In this document: positions 1 to 5,379 of the stretch, one piece after another | Numbering within the stretch: position 1 is the first letter of the stretch | How the letters are laid out: every line of letters begins with the position of its first letter | Origin: Natronohydrobacter sp. | Lineage (GTDB): Bacteria; Pseudomonadota; Alphaproteobacteria; Rhodobacterales; Rhodobacteraceae | Direction: 5' to 3' | Assembly: GCA_007118445.1 (NCBI GenBank) | Contig: SKRP01000335.1 | Coordinates: 1-6,562, forward strand | DNA: 6,562 nucleotides | Position numbers and translations under genes: made by a program | The notes under the pieces: model-generated | What the model saw: the letters and a program-made list of their open reading frames with translations, nothing else | Told to the model about the DNA's origin: nothing | Databases searched by the model: none

Positions 1-1568
1 GGGATCAGGTCTTTCAGCTTCTCGCACATCGCCCGCCCGCGCCCTTCGGCCCGGTCGCGGTGCACCATCATCGACAGCGCATCCACCGGCTCGTCATTGA
101 CCAGCACCTGCATCTTGACCAGATTATCCTGCCGGTAGCCGGTGATTTCATAGTCAAACGACGCATAGCCCTTGGTGATGGATTTCAGACGGTCGTAGAA
201 ATCAAACACCACCTCGTTCAGCGGCAGGTCATAGACCACCATCGCGCGCGACCCGGCATAGGTCAGTTCCTGCTGGATGCCGCGCCGGTCCTGACAGAGC
301 TTGAGCACATCGCCCAGGTAGTCATCCGGCACAAGGATCGTGGCCTTGATGCGCGGCTCCTCGATATGGTCCACATGGGTCAGGTCGGGCAGGTCAGCAG
401 GGTTGTGCAGCTCTTGCACTTCGCCGTCGCGCATATGGACATGGTAGACCACCGATGGCGCTGTGGTGATCAGGTCGATGCCATATTCGCGTTCCAGCCG
501 GTCGCGGATGACTTCCAGATGCAACAGCCCCAGAAACCCGCAGCGGAAGCCGAAACCCAGCGCGGCAGAGCTTTCCATCTCATAGCTGAAAGACGCGTCA
601 TTCAGCGCCAGCTTCTCGATGGCGCTGCGCAGGTCTTCGAATTCGGCGCTGTCCACGGGGAACAGGCCGCAGAACACTACAGGCTGCGAGGGTTTGAAGC
701 CGGGCAGGGGGGTGTCGGTGCCCTTTTTCTCATGCGTGATCGTGTCGCCGACCTTGGTGTCGCGCACCTGCTTGATCGAGGCCGTGAGCACGCCAATCTC
801 GCCCGGTCCCAGCTCGGGCACATCGACCATGGCGGGTTTCAGGACCGCCAGCTTGTCGATGCTGTATTTCGCGCCCGCCTGCATCATCTTGATCTGATCG
901 CCCTTGCGGATGACCCCATCCATGACCCGGAACAGCACCACGACGCCCAGATAGGGGTCATACCAGCTATCGACCAGCATGGCTTTCAGCGGTGCCTCGC
1001 GGGTGCCGGTGGGCGCGGGCAGGCGCTTGACGATGGCTTCCAGCACATCGGGAATCCCGAGGCCCGATTTGGCGCTGATCAGCACGGCCTCTGACGCGTC
1101 CAGCCCGATCACATCCTCGATCTGTTCCTTCACGCGCTCAGGCTCGGCGGCGGGCAGGTCGATCTTGTTCAGCACCGGGACGATCTCGTGATTGGCCTCG
1201 ATCGCAGTATAGACATTGGCCAGCGTCTGCGCCTCAACGCCCTGTGACGCATCCACCACCAGCAGCGAGCCTTCGACCGCGCGCATGGACCGCGACACTT
1301 CATAGGCAAAATCGACATGGCCGGGCGTGTCGATCAGGTTCAGCACATAGGCTTGTCCATCCTGCGCGACATAATCGATGCGCACCGTGTTGGCCTTGAT
1401 GGTGATCCCGCGCTCGCGCTCGATATCCATCGCGTCCAGAAGCTGGTCCTTCATGTCGCGGTCGGACACAGTGCCGGTTGACTGGATCAACCGGTCAGCA
1501 AGCGTGGATTTACCGTGGTCGATATGCGCCACGATCGAGAAATTGCGGATATGCGAAAGCTCTGTCAT
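1..1568 (-). CDS. lepA: Elongation factor 4 (LepA), C-terminus cut by the left window edge
   Basis: LepA is a ribosome-associated GTPase paralogous to EF-G, linked in the literature to back-translocation and to ribosome assembly. About 522 residues are visible without a stop or frameshift. The N-terminus reads MTELSHIRNFSIVAHIDHGK, the standard LepA start. GTPase motifs are all present: P-loop AHIDHGKS (14-21), switch I RGITIKA (53-59), DTPGH (80-84), NKID (134-137) and SAK (165-167). The last visible residues, around MMVHRDRAEGRGR followed by EKLKDLI, match the start of the LepA-specific C-terminal domain. The family is about 600 residues long, so roughly 75-80 residues lie off the left edge. 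The start at 1568 is preceded by only a poor Shine-Dalgarno. The upstream DUF1989 gene ends 66 bases away on the same strand, so lepA could be co-transcribed with it or use its own promoter. The identification is secure. Confidence 0.97.
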   Translation of the reverse strand, partial: MTELSHIRNFSIVAHIDHGKSTLADRLIQSTGTVSDRDMKDQLLDAMDIERERGITIKANTVRIDYVAQDGQAYVLNLIDTPGHVDFAYEVSRSMRAVEGSLLVVDASQGVEAQTLANVYTAIEANHEIVPVLNKIDLPAAEPERVKEQIEDVIGLDASEAVLISAKSGLGIPDVLEAIVKRLPAPTGTREAPLKAMLVDSWYDPYLGVVVLFRVMDGVIRKGDQIKMMQAGAKYSIDKLAVLKPAMVDVPELGPGEIGVLTASIKQVRDTKVGDTITHEKKGTDTPLPGFKPSQPVVFCGLFPVDSAEFEDLRSAIEKLALNDASFSYEMESSAALGFGFRCGFLGLLHLEVIRDRLEREYGIDLITTAPSVVYHVHMRDGEVQELHNPADLPDLTHVDHIEEPRIKATILVPDDYLGDVLKLCQDRRGIQQELTYAGSRAMVVYDLPLNEVVFDFYDRLKSITKGYASFDYEITGYRQDNLVKMQVLVNDEPVDALSMMVHRDRAEGRGRAMCEKLKDLI

Positions 1569-1574
1569 GCGCTG

Positions 1575-1603
1575 TCTATGTAGTGGATTGCGCGAGCGGT
1601 CAA
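1575..1603 (-). promoter_or_regulatory. Candidate promoter for lepA (weak)
   Basis: On the minus strand a TTGACC box (1603-1598) is followed after 17 bases by CATAGA (1580-1575). The -35 matches 5 of 6 consensus positions and the -10 only 3 of 6. Transcription would begin very close to the lepA ATG at 1568, giving an almost leaderless message, which would fit the absence of a good Shine-Dalgarno there. The -35 box overlaps a small perfect dyad, GTCAAT-GGGG-ATTGAC (1599-1614). Read-through from the upstream gene is an equally good explanation for lepA expression. Confidence 0.25.
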
Positions 1604-1634
1604 TGGGGATTGACAGGCCCCGCACCCCCCGCGT

Positions 1635-2480
1635 TCAGTCCGGCGCGTGGCGGCGCGAATAGCGGTTCACCGACGGGCTGTACCAGCCATCGAGCATCCC
1701 GGCCGCAGGCGCATGGACGGTCACTTCCAGCGGATAGCATTGCGCGCTGTCTGACGAATGTTCCGCCCCGCAATCCCCGCCCGGACAGGCCGAGAGCAGG
1801 CCCAGCAGATCGATTTCGGCAAAGAACTCGATATAGTCGCCTTGTCGGGCCGGGCTGGCCTTCATGAAATACTGGCCTGTGTCGCGGGTGAAGCCAGTGC
1901 ACATGAAGACATTGAGCACATCATGAATGTGATGCTCGACCTCGGACGGGGGTTTGCCCAGATACTCGGCCAACGCGCGGGACAGATTGGAATGGCATGT
2001 CCTGTGGTAATCCTCGCCAGTCAGCAGATGATGCGTGTAAGGATCGCAGCGCGTGCCGATCACGTCATGGACGCGCGCGCCATCCTCATCGACGCCATAC
2101 CAGTCCAGACTGTCCGCCGTCACTGTCGCCATGGGCCGCAGCCAGGGCAGGGCAGACCAGAGCCGGTCGCCGATATGCAGATGGCTGCCATGCAGCGCCC
2201 GCGTCTTGCCGGAATAGAAATGCTCTTCCAGATGGCGCGCCTCGAACAGGTTCAGATCGCCGACCTGCGCCCCCTCGATACAGGTGATGCGGAAGAAACT
2301 GCCTGCGCTGACATGGAAATGGCGCGCCTCGCGCGGCGGGACCACGACCTTTGTGACCTCGCGCGCGCTGGCCCGCGCGCGGTCGTATTGTTCGAGCGGC
2401 GGCCTGCGCAGCGTGTCATTCGGGTAGCAGATCACCGGCTTCGCGGCCCGGCGGTCCTCGGCATCCTTGGGCGTCTTCAT
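1635..2480 (-). CDS. DUF1989 (urea carboxylase-associated type) family protein
   Basis: This 281-residue protein has the look of the DUF1989 family, whose characterised members include the urea amidolyase-associated proteins, now known in some organisms as carboxyguanidine deiminase subunits. Many other members are stand-alone and uncharacterised. Visible hallmarks are VVVPPREARHFHVSAGSFFR (46-65), GDLNLF (74-79), a central part with RCDPYTHH (144-151) and CHSNL (162-166), DVLNVFMCTGF (187-197), and a Cys cluster ACPGGDC (231-237). The family is reported to bind metal, and the conserved Cys residues are plausible ligands. I chose the start at 2480 because GGAGAG lies five bases upstream and the ATG overlaps the stop of the preceding gene (TAATG). 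The frame is open back to 2609, but that extension would run inside the 66-residue gene and carries no family sequence. No urea carboxylase, allophanate hydrolase or guanidine genes are nearby, so the substrate is unknown. Confidence 0.85.
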   Translation of the reverse strand: MKTPKDAEDRRAAKPVICYPNDTLRRPPLEQYDRARASAREVTKVVVPPREARHFHVSAGSFFRITCIEGAQVGDLNLFEARHLEEHFYSGKTRALHGSHLHIGDRLWSALPWLRPMATVTADSLDWYGVDEDGARVHDVIGTRCDPYTHHLLTGEDYHRTCHSNLSRALAEYLGKPPSEVEHHIHDVLNVFMCTGFTRDTGQYFMKASPARQGDYIEFFAEIDLLGLLSACPGGDCGAEHSSDSAQCYPLEVTVHAPAAGMLDGWYSPSVNRYSRRHAPD

Positions 2481-2680
2481 TATTGCTCTCCGGCCAGACA
2501 GGTATCGGGCGTGCGTCCTTTGGGAAGCGCCAGTTCGGCTCCGCAGGCCATGCAGGTGAACAGAACCCGCCCATCGGCCAGTTTTCGTGCATCCTGTCGC
2601 CAACGGCATTCGCGGCGCTCCCAGGGGCGCAGGATCAGCAGCACAGCCAGAACGATCAACAGGCCAAGTATCAGAAACAT
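2480..2680 (-). CDS. Small membrane protein with CxxC (zinc-ribbon-like), 66 aa
   Basis: The protein starts with one hydrophobic segment (residues 2-17, mostly Leu, Ile and Val), which should anchor it in the inner membrane. A basic stretch (RPWERRECRWRQDARK) follows, then a short soluble tail. Cysteines are at 25, 43, 46 and 61; the CMACG at 43-47 together with C25 and C61 could form a small zinc-ribbon-like site. I recognise this as resembling small uncharacterised alphaproteobacterial proteins with a CRWRxD segment followed by CxxCG, but I cannot assign a function. The gene lies 31 bases after the ClpP-like gene and its TAA shares one base with the ATG of the DUF1989 gene. The Shine-Dalgarno is weak (AAAGGG well upstream of the ATG). 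The tight packing and coherent architecture argue that it is real. Confidence 0.78.
   Translation of the reverse strand: MFLILGLLIVLAVLLILRPWERRECRWRQDARKLADGRVLFTCMACGAELALPKGRTPDTCLAGEQ
2486..2491 (-). promoter_or_regulatory. Shine-Dalgarno deciding the DUF1989 start
   Basis: GGAGAG on the minus strand, five bases upstream of the ATG at 2480 and inside the last codons of the 66-residue gene. It supports the short DUF1989 start over the longer open frame, and with the TAATG overlap suggests translational coupling. Confidence 0.75.
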
Positions 2681-2711
2681 GATGGATATGTGGCCCTTTG
2701 TGCCGCGCAGG

Positions 2712-3335
2712 TCAAGGCTGTGTCACCATGCCTGCCGCCTGCAACTCATCATGGCTGGGATACCACATCGGCACCTGCGGCAGCGCAGCAAGCTGCGTCA
2801 CGAAACTCTCCTCCAGCCCCTGCGCGCGGTAGATCGCCAGATCGCGCTGCATTTCGGCCACAGGGTCAATCATGCCATATTGGCGTTCGCGCGCAAGCGC
2901 ATAGCCATGCAGGCCCAGCCGACCCTCGGGCCCCAGACTGCGCTCTGCCCCGCCTGCAAAGATCAGCGCACAGGCCGAAGCGCAATGCCCTTCGACATGG
3001 GTGGCGATCCCATGCGCGCGCAGCACAGTGACCACGCCGCGCGCTTCGGCGATATAGCCGCCATTACTGTCGAGCCGCAACTGCCGGATTTCCGGATGCG
3101 CGGCCACCAGGCGGCGCAGCGCCTCGGTCAGGCCGAAATCGACAAGGCCCAGAAACTCGAATGCCTGCCCGTCAGAAGTTGCCGACAGGGTGAAATCCGG
3201 CGGCGGCAGAATGCGCAGTGCGGGCGGTTTTGCCTCGGTGCGCGCCATCGCGATCCCCACAAGCACCAACCCGGAGAGGGCCAGCCCGAGCAGCAGTCGC
3301 AACACATGAAGGTCAATATCGGAGCCGCGCATCAT
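2712..3335 (-). CDS. ClpP-fold (COG3904-like) secreted or membrane-anchored serine-peptidase-like protein
   Basis: This 207-residue protein has a hydrophobic N-terminal segment (about 11-30), a signal peptide or anchor, so the rest should be periplasmic. The domain resembles the ClpP/crotonase-like group that I know as COG3904, periplasmic proteins of mostly unknown function. Visible landmarks are RLDSNGG (87-93), equivalent to the ClpP oxyanion-hole strand and glycine turn; CASAC (118-122), with S120 at the nucleophile position; and GLHGY (141-145), with H143 at the histidine position. The S-to-H spacing of 23 is close to that of ClpP (25). The segment aligning with the third triad residue reads MWYPSHDELQAAG (190-202), with Met where ClpP has Asp. 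The gene heads a cluster with the 66-residue and DUF1989 genes. The start is uncertain: two in-frame ATGs are adjacent (3335 and 3332) and no strong Shine-Dalgarno precedes them. Substrate and activity are unknown. Confidence 0.8.
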   Translation of the reverse strand: MMRGSDIDLHVLRLLLGLALSGLVLVGIAMARTEAKPPALRILPPPDFTLSATSDGQAFEFLGLVDFGLTEALRRLVAAHPEIRQLRLDSNGGYIAEARGVVTVLRAHGIATHVEGHCASACALIFAGGAERSLGPEGRLGLHGYALARERQYGMIDPVAEMQRDLAIYRAQGLEESFVTQLAALPQVPMWYPSHDELQAAGMVTQP

Positions 3336-3525
3336 GCCATCATGCCTGTGTCGCAGCGCAGAATCATCTGACGATTATGTGAGCGGCAGAAACAGCAGAT
3401 GCTGGCCTGCCGCCCGTCAGAGCGCGCGCAGAGGACGGTCATGCGCGTGCTGTCTCGATGGGCTGAAGCAACCCGCCGGCGCCTGCTACGGGTGCGCGGC
3501 CCAGAGTTGCAATGGTCTCGCGCGC
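3336..3525. other. Intergenic region between rhlE and the three-gene cluster
   Basis: This 190-base gap follows the rhlE stop and precedes the ClpP-like gene, so it should hold the end of the rhlE transcript and possibly a promoter for the cluster. I see no intrinsic terminator with a T-run. On the minus strand a CATAAT (3379-3374) is the best -10 candidate, but no convincing -35 box lies 16-18 bases upstream. A compound dyad (3383-3413) abuts it, and an imperfect palindrome AATCATC-T-GACGATT (3362-3376, one mismatch) overlaps it. No further small gene is supported. Confidence 0.5.
3383..3413. repeat. Compound inverted repeat upstream of the ClpP-like gene
   Basis: Outer arms GCGGCAG (3383-3389) and CTGCCGC (3407-3413) match perfectly over 7 bases. 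Inside them are CAGCA (3393-3397) and TGCTG (3400-3404), also perfect, separated by GA. The intervening AAA and GC would form a small internal loop. As RNA it would fold into a stable hairpin on either strand. No T-run follows, so it is not a classical terminator. It could be a Rho-dependent 3' end structure for rhlE or an operator next to the candidate -10 at 3374-3379. Confidence 0.6.
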
Positions 3526-4941
3526 TCAGGCGACGCGGAATTCGCGCATCAGGAAATCAGGCACGTGATCACCCATGCCGACAACCGCATCCTGCCCCTC
3601 GCGGCGTGGCTGATTGCGCGGATTGCCCGACCCGCGCCGCGCATTGGCCGGGGCCTTGCGCGATGTATTGCTCGGGGCCGGGCTTTTGGCAGGTTCCTTT
3701 GCTGCGGTCGGTTCCTGCTCTGGTTCCTGCGCCGGTGCGGCCTCTGCTGCCTTGCGCGCGGGCTGCGCGCGCTTTGGTTTTGCGACCGGGGCCGGTTCAG
3801 GGGCCGTGCCACGCGGCAGGGTCTTTTCCAGCAGCTTCTCGATCTGTTCGAGATATTTCTGGTCTGCCGGGACCATCAGCGAGATCGCCTTGCCCGAACG
3901 TCCGGCCCGACCCGTGCGTCCGATCCGGTGCACATAGTCCTCGGGATGCGAGGGCAGGTCGAAATTGAACACATGGCTGACCGAGGGCACATCAAGGCCC
4001 CGCGCGGCCACATCAGAGGCGATCAGCAGTTTCAACTCGCCTGCGCGGAACTTTTCCAGCGTGCGGGTGCGCACCGACTGGTCGAGATCGCCATGGATCG
4101 GGGCCGCGTCCAGCTTGTGCTGCGTCAAAGCCTTGGCGAGGATATCGACATCCACCTTGCGGTTGCAGAAGATCACCGCATTCTCGATCTTCTCGCCTTC
4201 CTGTGCGATGATCGCGCGCAGCGCCTCGCGCTTGCGCTTGGCAGCCACATCGCGGCGCGACGCGTCCAGTTCGATCAATTCCTGCGTGATGGTTTCTGAC
4301 GCGGTGGCCTGACGGGCGACTTCGATTCGCGCAGGATTGGACAGGAATGTATTGGTCACCCGCTCGATTTCCGGGGCCATGGTCGCGGAATAGAAAAACG
4401 TCTGACGCGTGAAAGGGGTCAGCCCGAAAATCCGCTCGATATCGGGGATGAAGCCCATGTCGAGCATCCGGTCGGCCTCATCCACCACCATCACTTCGAC
4501 GCCGGTCAGCAAGAGCTTGCCGCGCTCGAAATGATCGAGCAGCCGACCCGGCGTGGCAATCAGCACATCCACGCCACGATCAATCAGCTTGTCCTGCTCG
4601 CCAAAGGCCACGCCACCGATCAGGAGCGCCTTGGTCAGCCGGGTATGTTTGGCGTATGTATCGAAATTCTCGGCCACCTGGGCGGCCAGTTCGCGCGTGG
4701 GCGCCAGCACCAGAGAGCGCGGCATCCGGGCGCGGGCACGGCCACGCCCCAGCCGCGTGATCAGCGGCAGGGTGAAAGAAGCGGTCTTGCCGGTCCCGGT
4801 CTGGGCAATCCCCAACACATCGCGCCCTTCCAGCGCATAGGGGATGGCCTGGGCCTGGATCGGGGTCGGGGTGGTATAGCCGGCCTCATTAATGGCCTTG
4901 AGGACCTTGGGGTCCAGTTTCAGGTCGGAAAAAAGGGTCAT
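3526..4941 (-). CDS. rhlE: DEAD-box ATP-dependent RNA helicase, RhlE subfamily
   Basis: This 471-residue RNA helicase should unwind short RNA duplexes in ribosome assembly or RNA turnover. All core motifs are intact: Q-motif GYTTPTPIQ (21-29), motif I AQTGTGKT (46-53), PTREL (81-85), TPGR (130-133), DEAD (154-157), SAT (185-187), VIFCN (256-260), ARGLD (313-317) and HRIGRTGR (338-345). The N-terminal FSDLKLDPKVLKAINEAGY is typical of RhlE. After about residue 377 comes a Pro/Ala/Lys/Arg-rich disordered tail, a usual RNA-binding extension. It ends in a compact motif, VGMGDHVPDFLMREF (454-468), which I recall from other alphaproteobacterial RhlE proteins. The start at 4941 fits the family N-terminus; the frame stays open to 5031 but that extension is rich in Arg and Cys and unlike the family. 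The Shine-Dalgarno is weak. The candidate promoter at 5040-5068 would give a leader of about 90 bases. Confidence 0.93.
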   Translation of the reverse strand: MTLFSDLKLDPKVLKAINEAGYTTPTPIQAQAIPYALEGRDVLGIAQTGTGKTASFTLPLITRLGRGRARARMPRSLVLAPTRELAAQVAENFDTYAKHTRLTKALLIGGVAFGEQDKLIDRGVDVLIATPGRLLDHFERGKLLLTGVEVMVVDEADRMLDMGFIPDIERIFGLTPFTRQTFFYSATMAPEIERVTNTFLSNPARIEVARQATASETITQELIELDASRRDVAAKRKREALRAIIAQEGEKIENAVIFCNRKVDVDILAKALTQHKLDAAPIHGDLDQSVRTRTLEKFRAGELKLLIASDVAARGLDVPSVSHVFNFDLPSHPEDYVHRIGRTGRAGRSGKAISLMVPADQKYLEQIEKLLEKTLPRGTAPEPAPVAKPKRAQPARKAAEAAPAQEPEQEPTAAKEPAKSPAPSNTSRKAPANARRGSGNPRNQPRREGQDAVVGMGDHVPDFLMREFRVA

Positions 4942-5039
4942 GTGCGTCCATCTGATACGGCATCGGGCCGTGATCTGTTCTGGGACGCAACGACAACGCG
5001 CCCCGCTCTCGGGAATGCTGCTGCGCAACATTGCTGCGT

Positions 5040-5068
5040 CGCATAGCGCATCTCGCCTGAAAGGTCAA
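5040..5068 (-). promoter_or_regulatory. Candidate promoter for rhlE
   Basis: On the minus strand TTGACC (5068-5063) is followed by exactly 17 bases and then TATGCG (5045-5040). The spacing is ideal, the -35 matches 5 of 6 and the -10 matches the TAT start only. Transcription would begin near 5033, giving a leader of roughly 90 bases before the rhlE ATG at 4941. A 7-base dyad (5073-5099) lies directly upstream of the -35. Confidence 0.45.
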
Positions 5069-5072
5069 TCTT

Positions 5073-5099
5073 GACAGCATCGTCGCGGTTTTTGCTGTC
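5073..5099. repeat. Operator-like dyad in the rhlE/tRNA divergent region
   Basis: Perfect 7-base inverted repeat: GACAGCA (5073-5079) and TGCTGTC (5093-5099), separated by 13 bases. Its near end is four bases from the candidate rhlE -35 box and it lies just upstream of the candidate tRNA promoter on the other strand. The half-sites are about two helical turns apart, as expected for a dimeric regulator, but no regulator can be named. Chance occurrence in high-GC sequence is possible. Confidence 0.4.
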
Positions 5100-5115
5100 G
5101 GGCTCAGAAGGTATG

Positions 5116-5144
5116 TTGCAGCCTGCGCGCATCCGCGCTATGCG
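5116..5144 (+). promoter_or_regulatory. Candidate promoter for tRNA-Leu
   Basis: TTGCAG (5116-5121), 17 bases, then TATGCG (5139-5144). Transcription would start near 5151, about ten bases before the mature tRNA 5' end. The -10 hexamer is identical to that of the divergent candidate rhlE promoter. Confidence 0.4.
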
Positions 5145-5160
5145 TCTTGTCGCTGGCGCT

Positions 5161-5244
5161 GCGGGTGTGGCGGAACGGTAGACGCAGAGGATTCAAAATC
5201 CTCCGCCGCAAGGCGTGAGAGTTCGAGTCTCTCCACCCGCACCA
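5161..5244 (+). tRNA. tRNA-Leu (anticodon CAA), CCA encoded
   Basis: The cloverleaf is complete. The acceptor stem pairs GCGGGTG (5161-5167) with CACCCGC (5234-5240), followed by discriminator A and an encoded CCA (5242-5244). The D-arm has a GCG/CGC stem (5170-5185). The anticodon stem pairs GAGGA (5187-5191) with TCCTC (5199-5203) around loop TTCAAAA, giving anticodon CAA (5194-5196), which reads the UUG leucine codon. A long variable arm with GCC/GGC pairing (5205-5214) marks a class II tRNA, as leucine requires. The T-arm is GAGAG-TTCGAGT-CTCTC (5217-5233). It is the only plus-strand gene and is convergent with the bactofilin gene. Identity is secure. Confidence 0.98.
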
Positions 5245-5289
5245 GCTCTTTCCTGATCGATCACCAGAGCGAAGGGCAGGGCTGACAGG

Positions 5290-5304
5290 CCAGCCGACGG
5301 CTGG
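5290..5304 (+). repeat. Short hairpin downstream of tRNA-Leu
   Basis: CCAGCC (5290-5295), GAC, GGCTGG (5299-5304): a perfect 6-base stem with a 3-base loop, 45 bases after the tRNA 3' end. No T-run follows. It may help end or process the tRNA transcript, but the stronger hairpin at 5330-5353 is the better terminator. Confidence 0.35.
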
Positions 5305-5325
5305 ATTGCCTGCGCGCCGCATATG

Positions 5326-5353
5326 AAAAAAACCGCGCTCGATCGCGCGGTTT
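5326..5353 (-). terminator. Intrinsic terminator after bactofilin (possibly bidirectional)
   Basis: A perfect 9-base GC-rich stem (AAACCGCGC at 5330-5338 with GCGCGGTTT at 5345-5353) and a 6-base loop. Read on the minus strand, the 3' arm runs into seven consecutive T (5332-5326), the classic form for ending the M23–bactofilin transcript, 27 bases after the bactofilin stop. Read on the plus strand, TTTCTT follows, so it may also end the tRNA-Leu transcript less efficiently. Confidence 0.88.
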
Positions 5354-5379
5354 CTTATGCTCTGCCGCTTGCGGGCAGA

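Noticed and set aside
60..1094. A 344-codon plus-strand open frame inside lepA
   Set aside because: The minus strand here encodes unmistakable LepA; the plus-strand product has shadow-like composition (many His, Gln, Asp, Arg) and no family features.
1610..1615. Perfect plus-strand TTGACA
   Set aside because: It arises from the GTCAAT/ATTGAC dyad and no plus-strand gene lies downstream for more than 3 kb.
2481..2609. N-terminal extension of the DUF1989 protein
   Set aside because: It would lie inside the 66-residue gene in another frame, has no family-like sequence, and the ATG at 2480 has a good Shine-Dalgarno.
1758..3371. A 537-codon plus-strand open frame spanning the DUF1989, small-protein and ClpP-like genes
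   Set aside because: It is antisense to three coherent minus-strand genes, is rich in Arg, His, Gln and Pro without recognisable domains, and is a typical shadow frame in high-GC DNA.
4942..5031. 30-residue N-terminal extension of RhlE
   Set aside because: RhlE proteins begin at the segment encoded from 4941; the extension is Arg/Cys-rich, lacks a ribosome site and would overlap most of the predicted leader.
5161..5244. tRNA-Leu as an integration site of a mobile element
   Set aside because: No integrase, no repeated tRNA 3' end and no foreign-looking genes are visible nearby.
5104..5322. A 72-codon minus-strand open frame across the tRNA
   Set aside because: Its central sequence is simply the reverse translation of tRNA-Leu, a well-known source of spurious annotated proteins.
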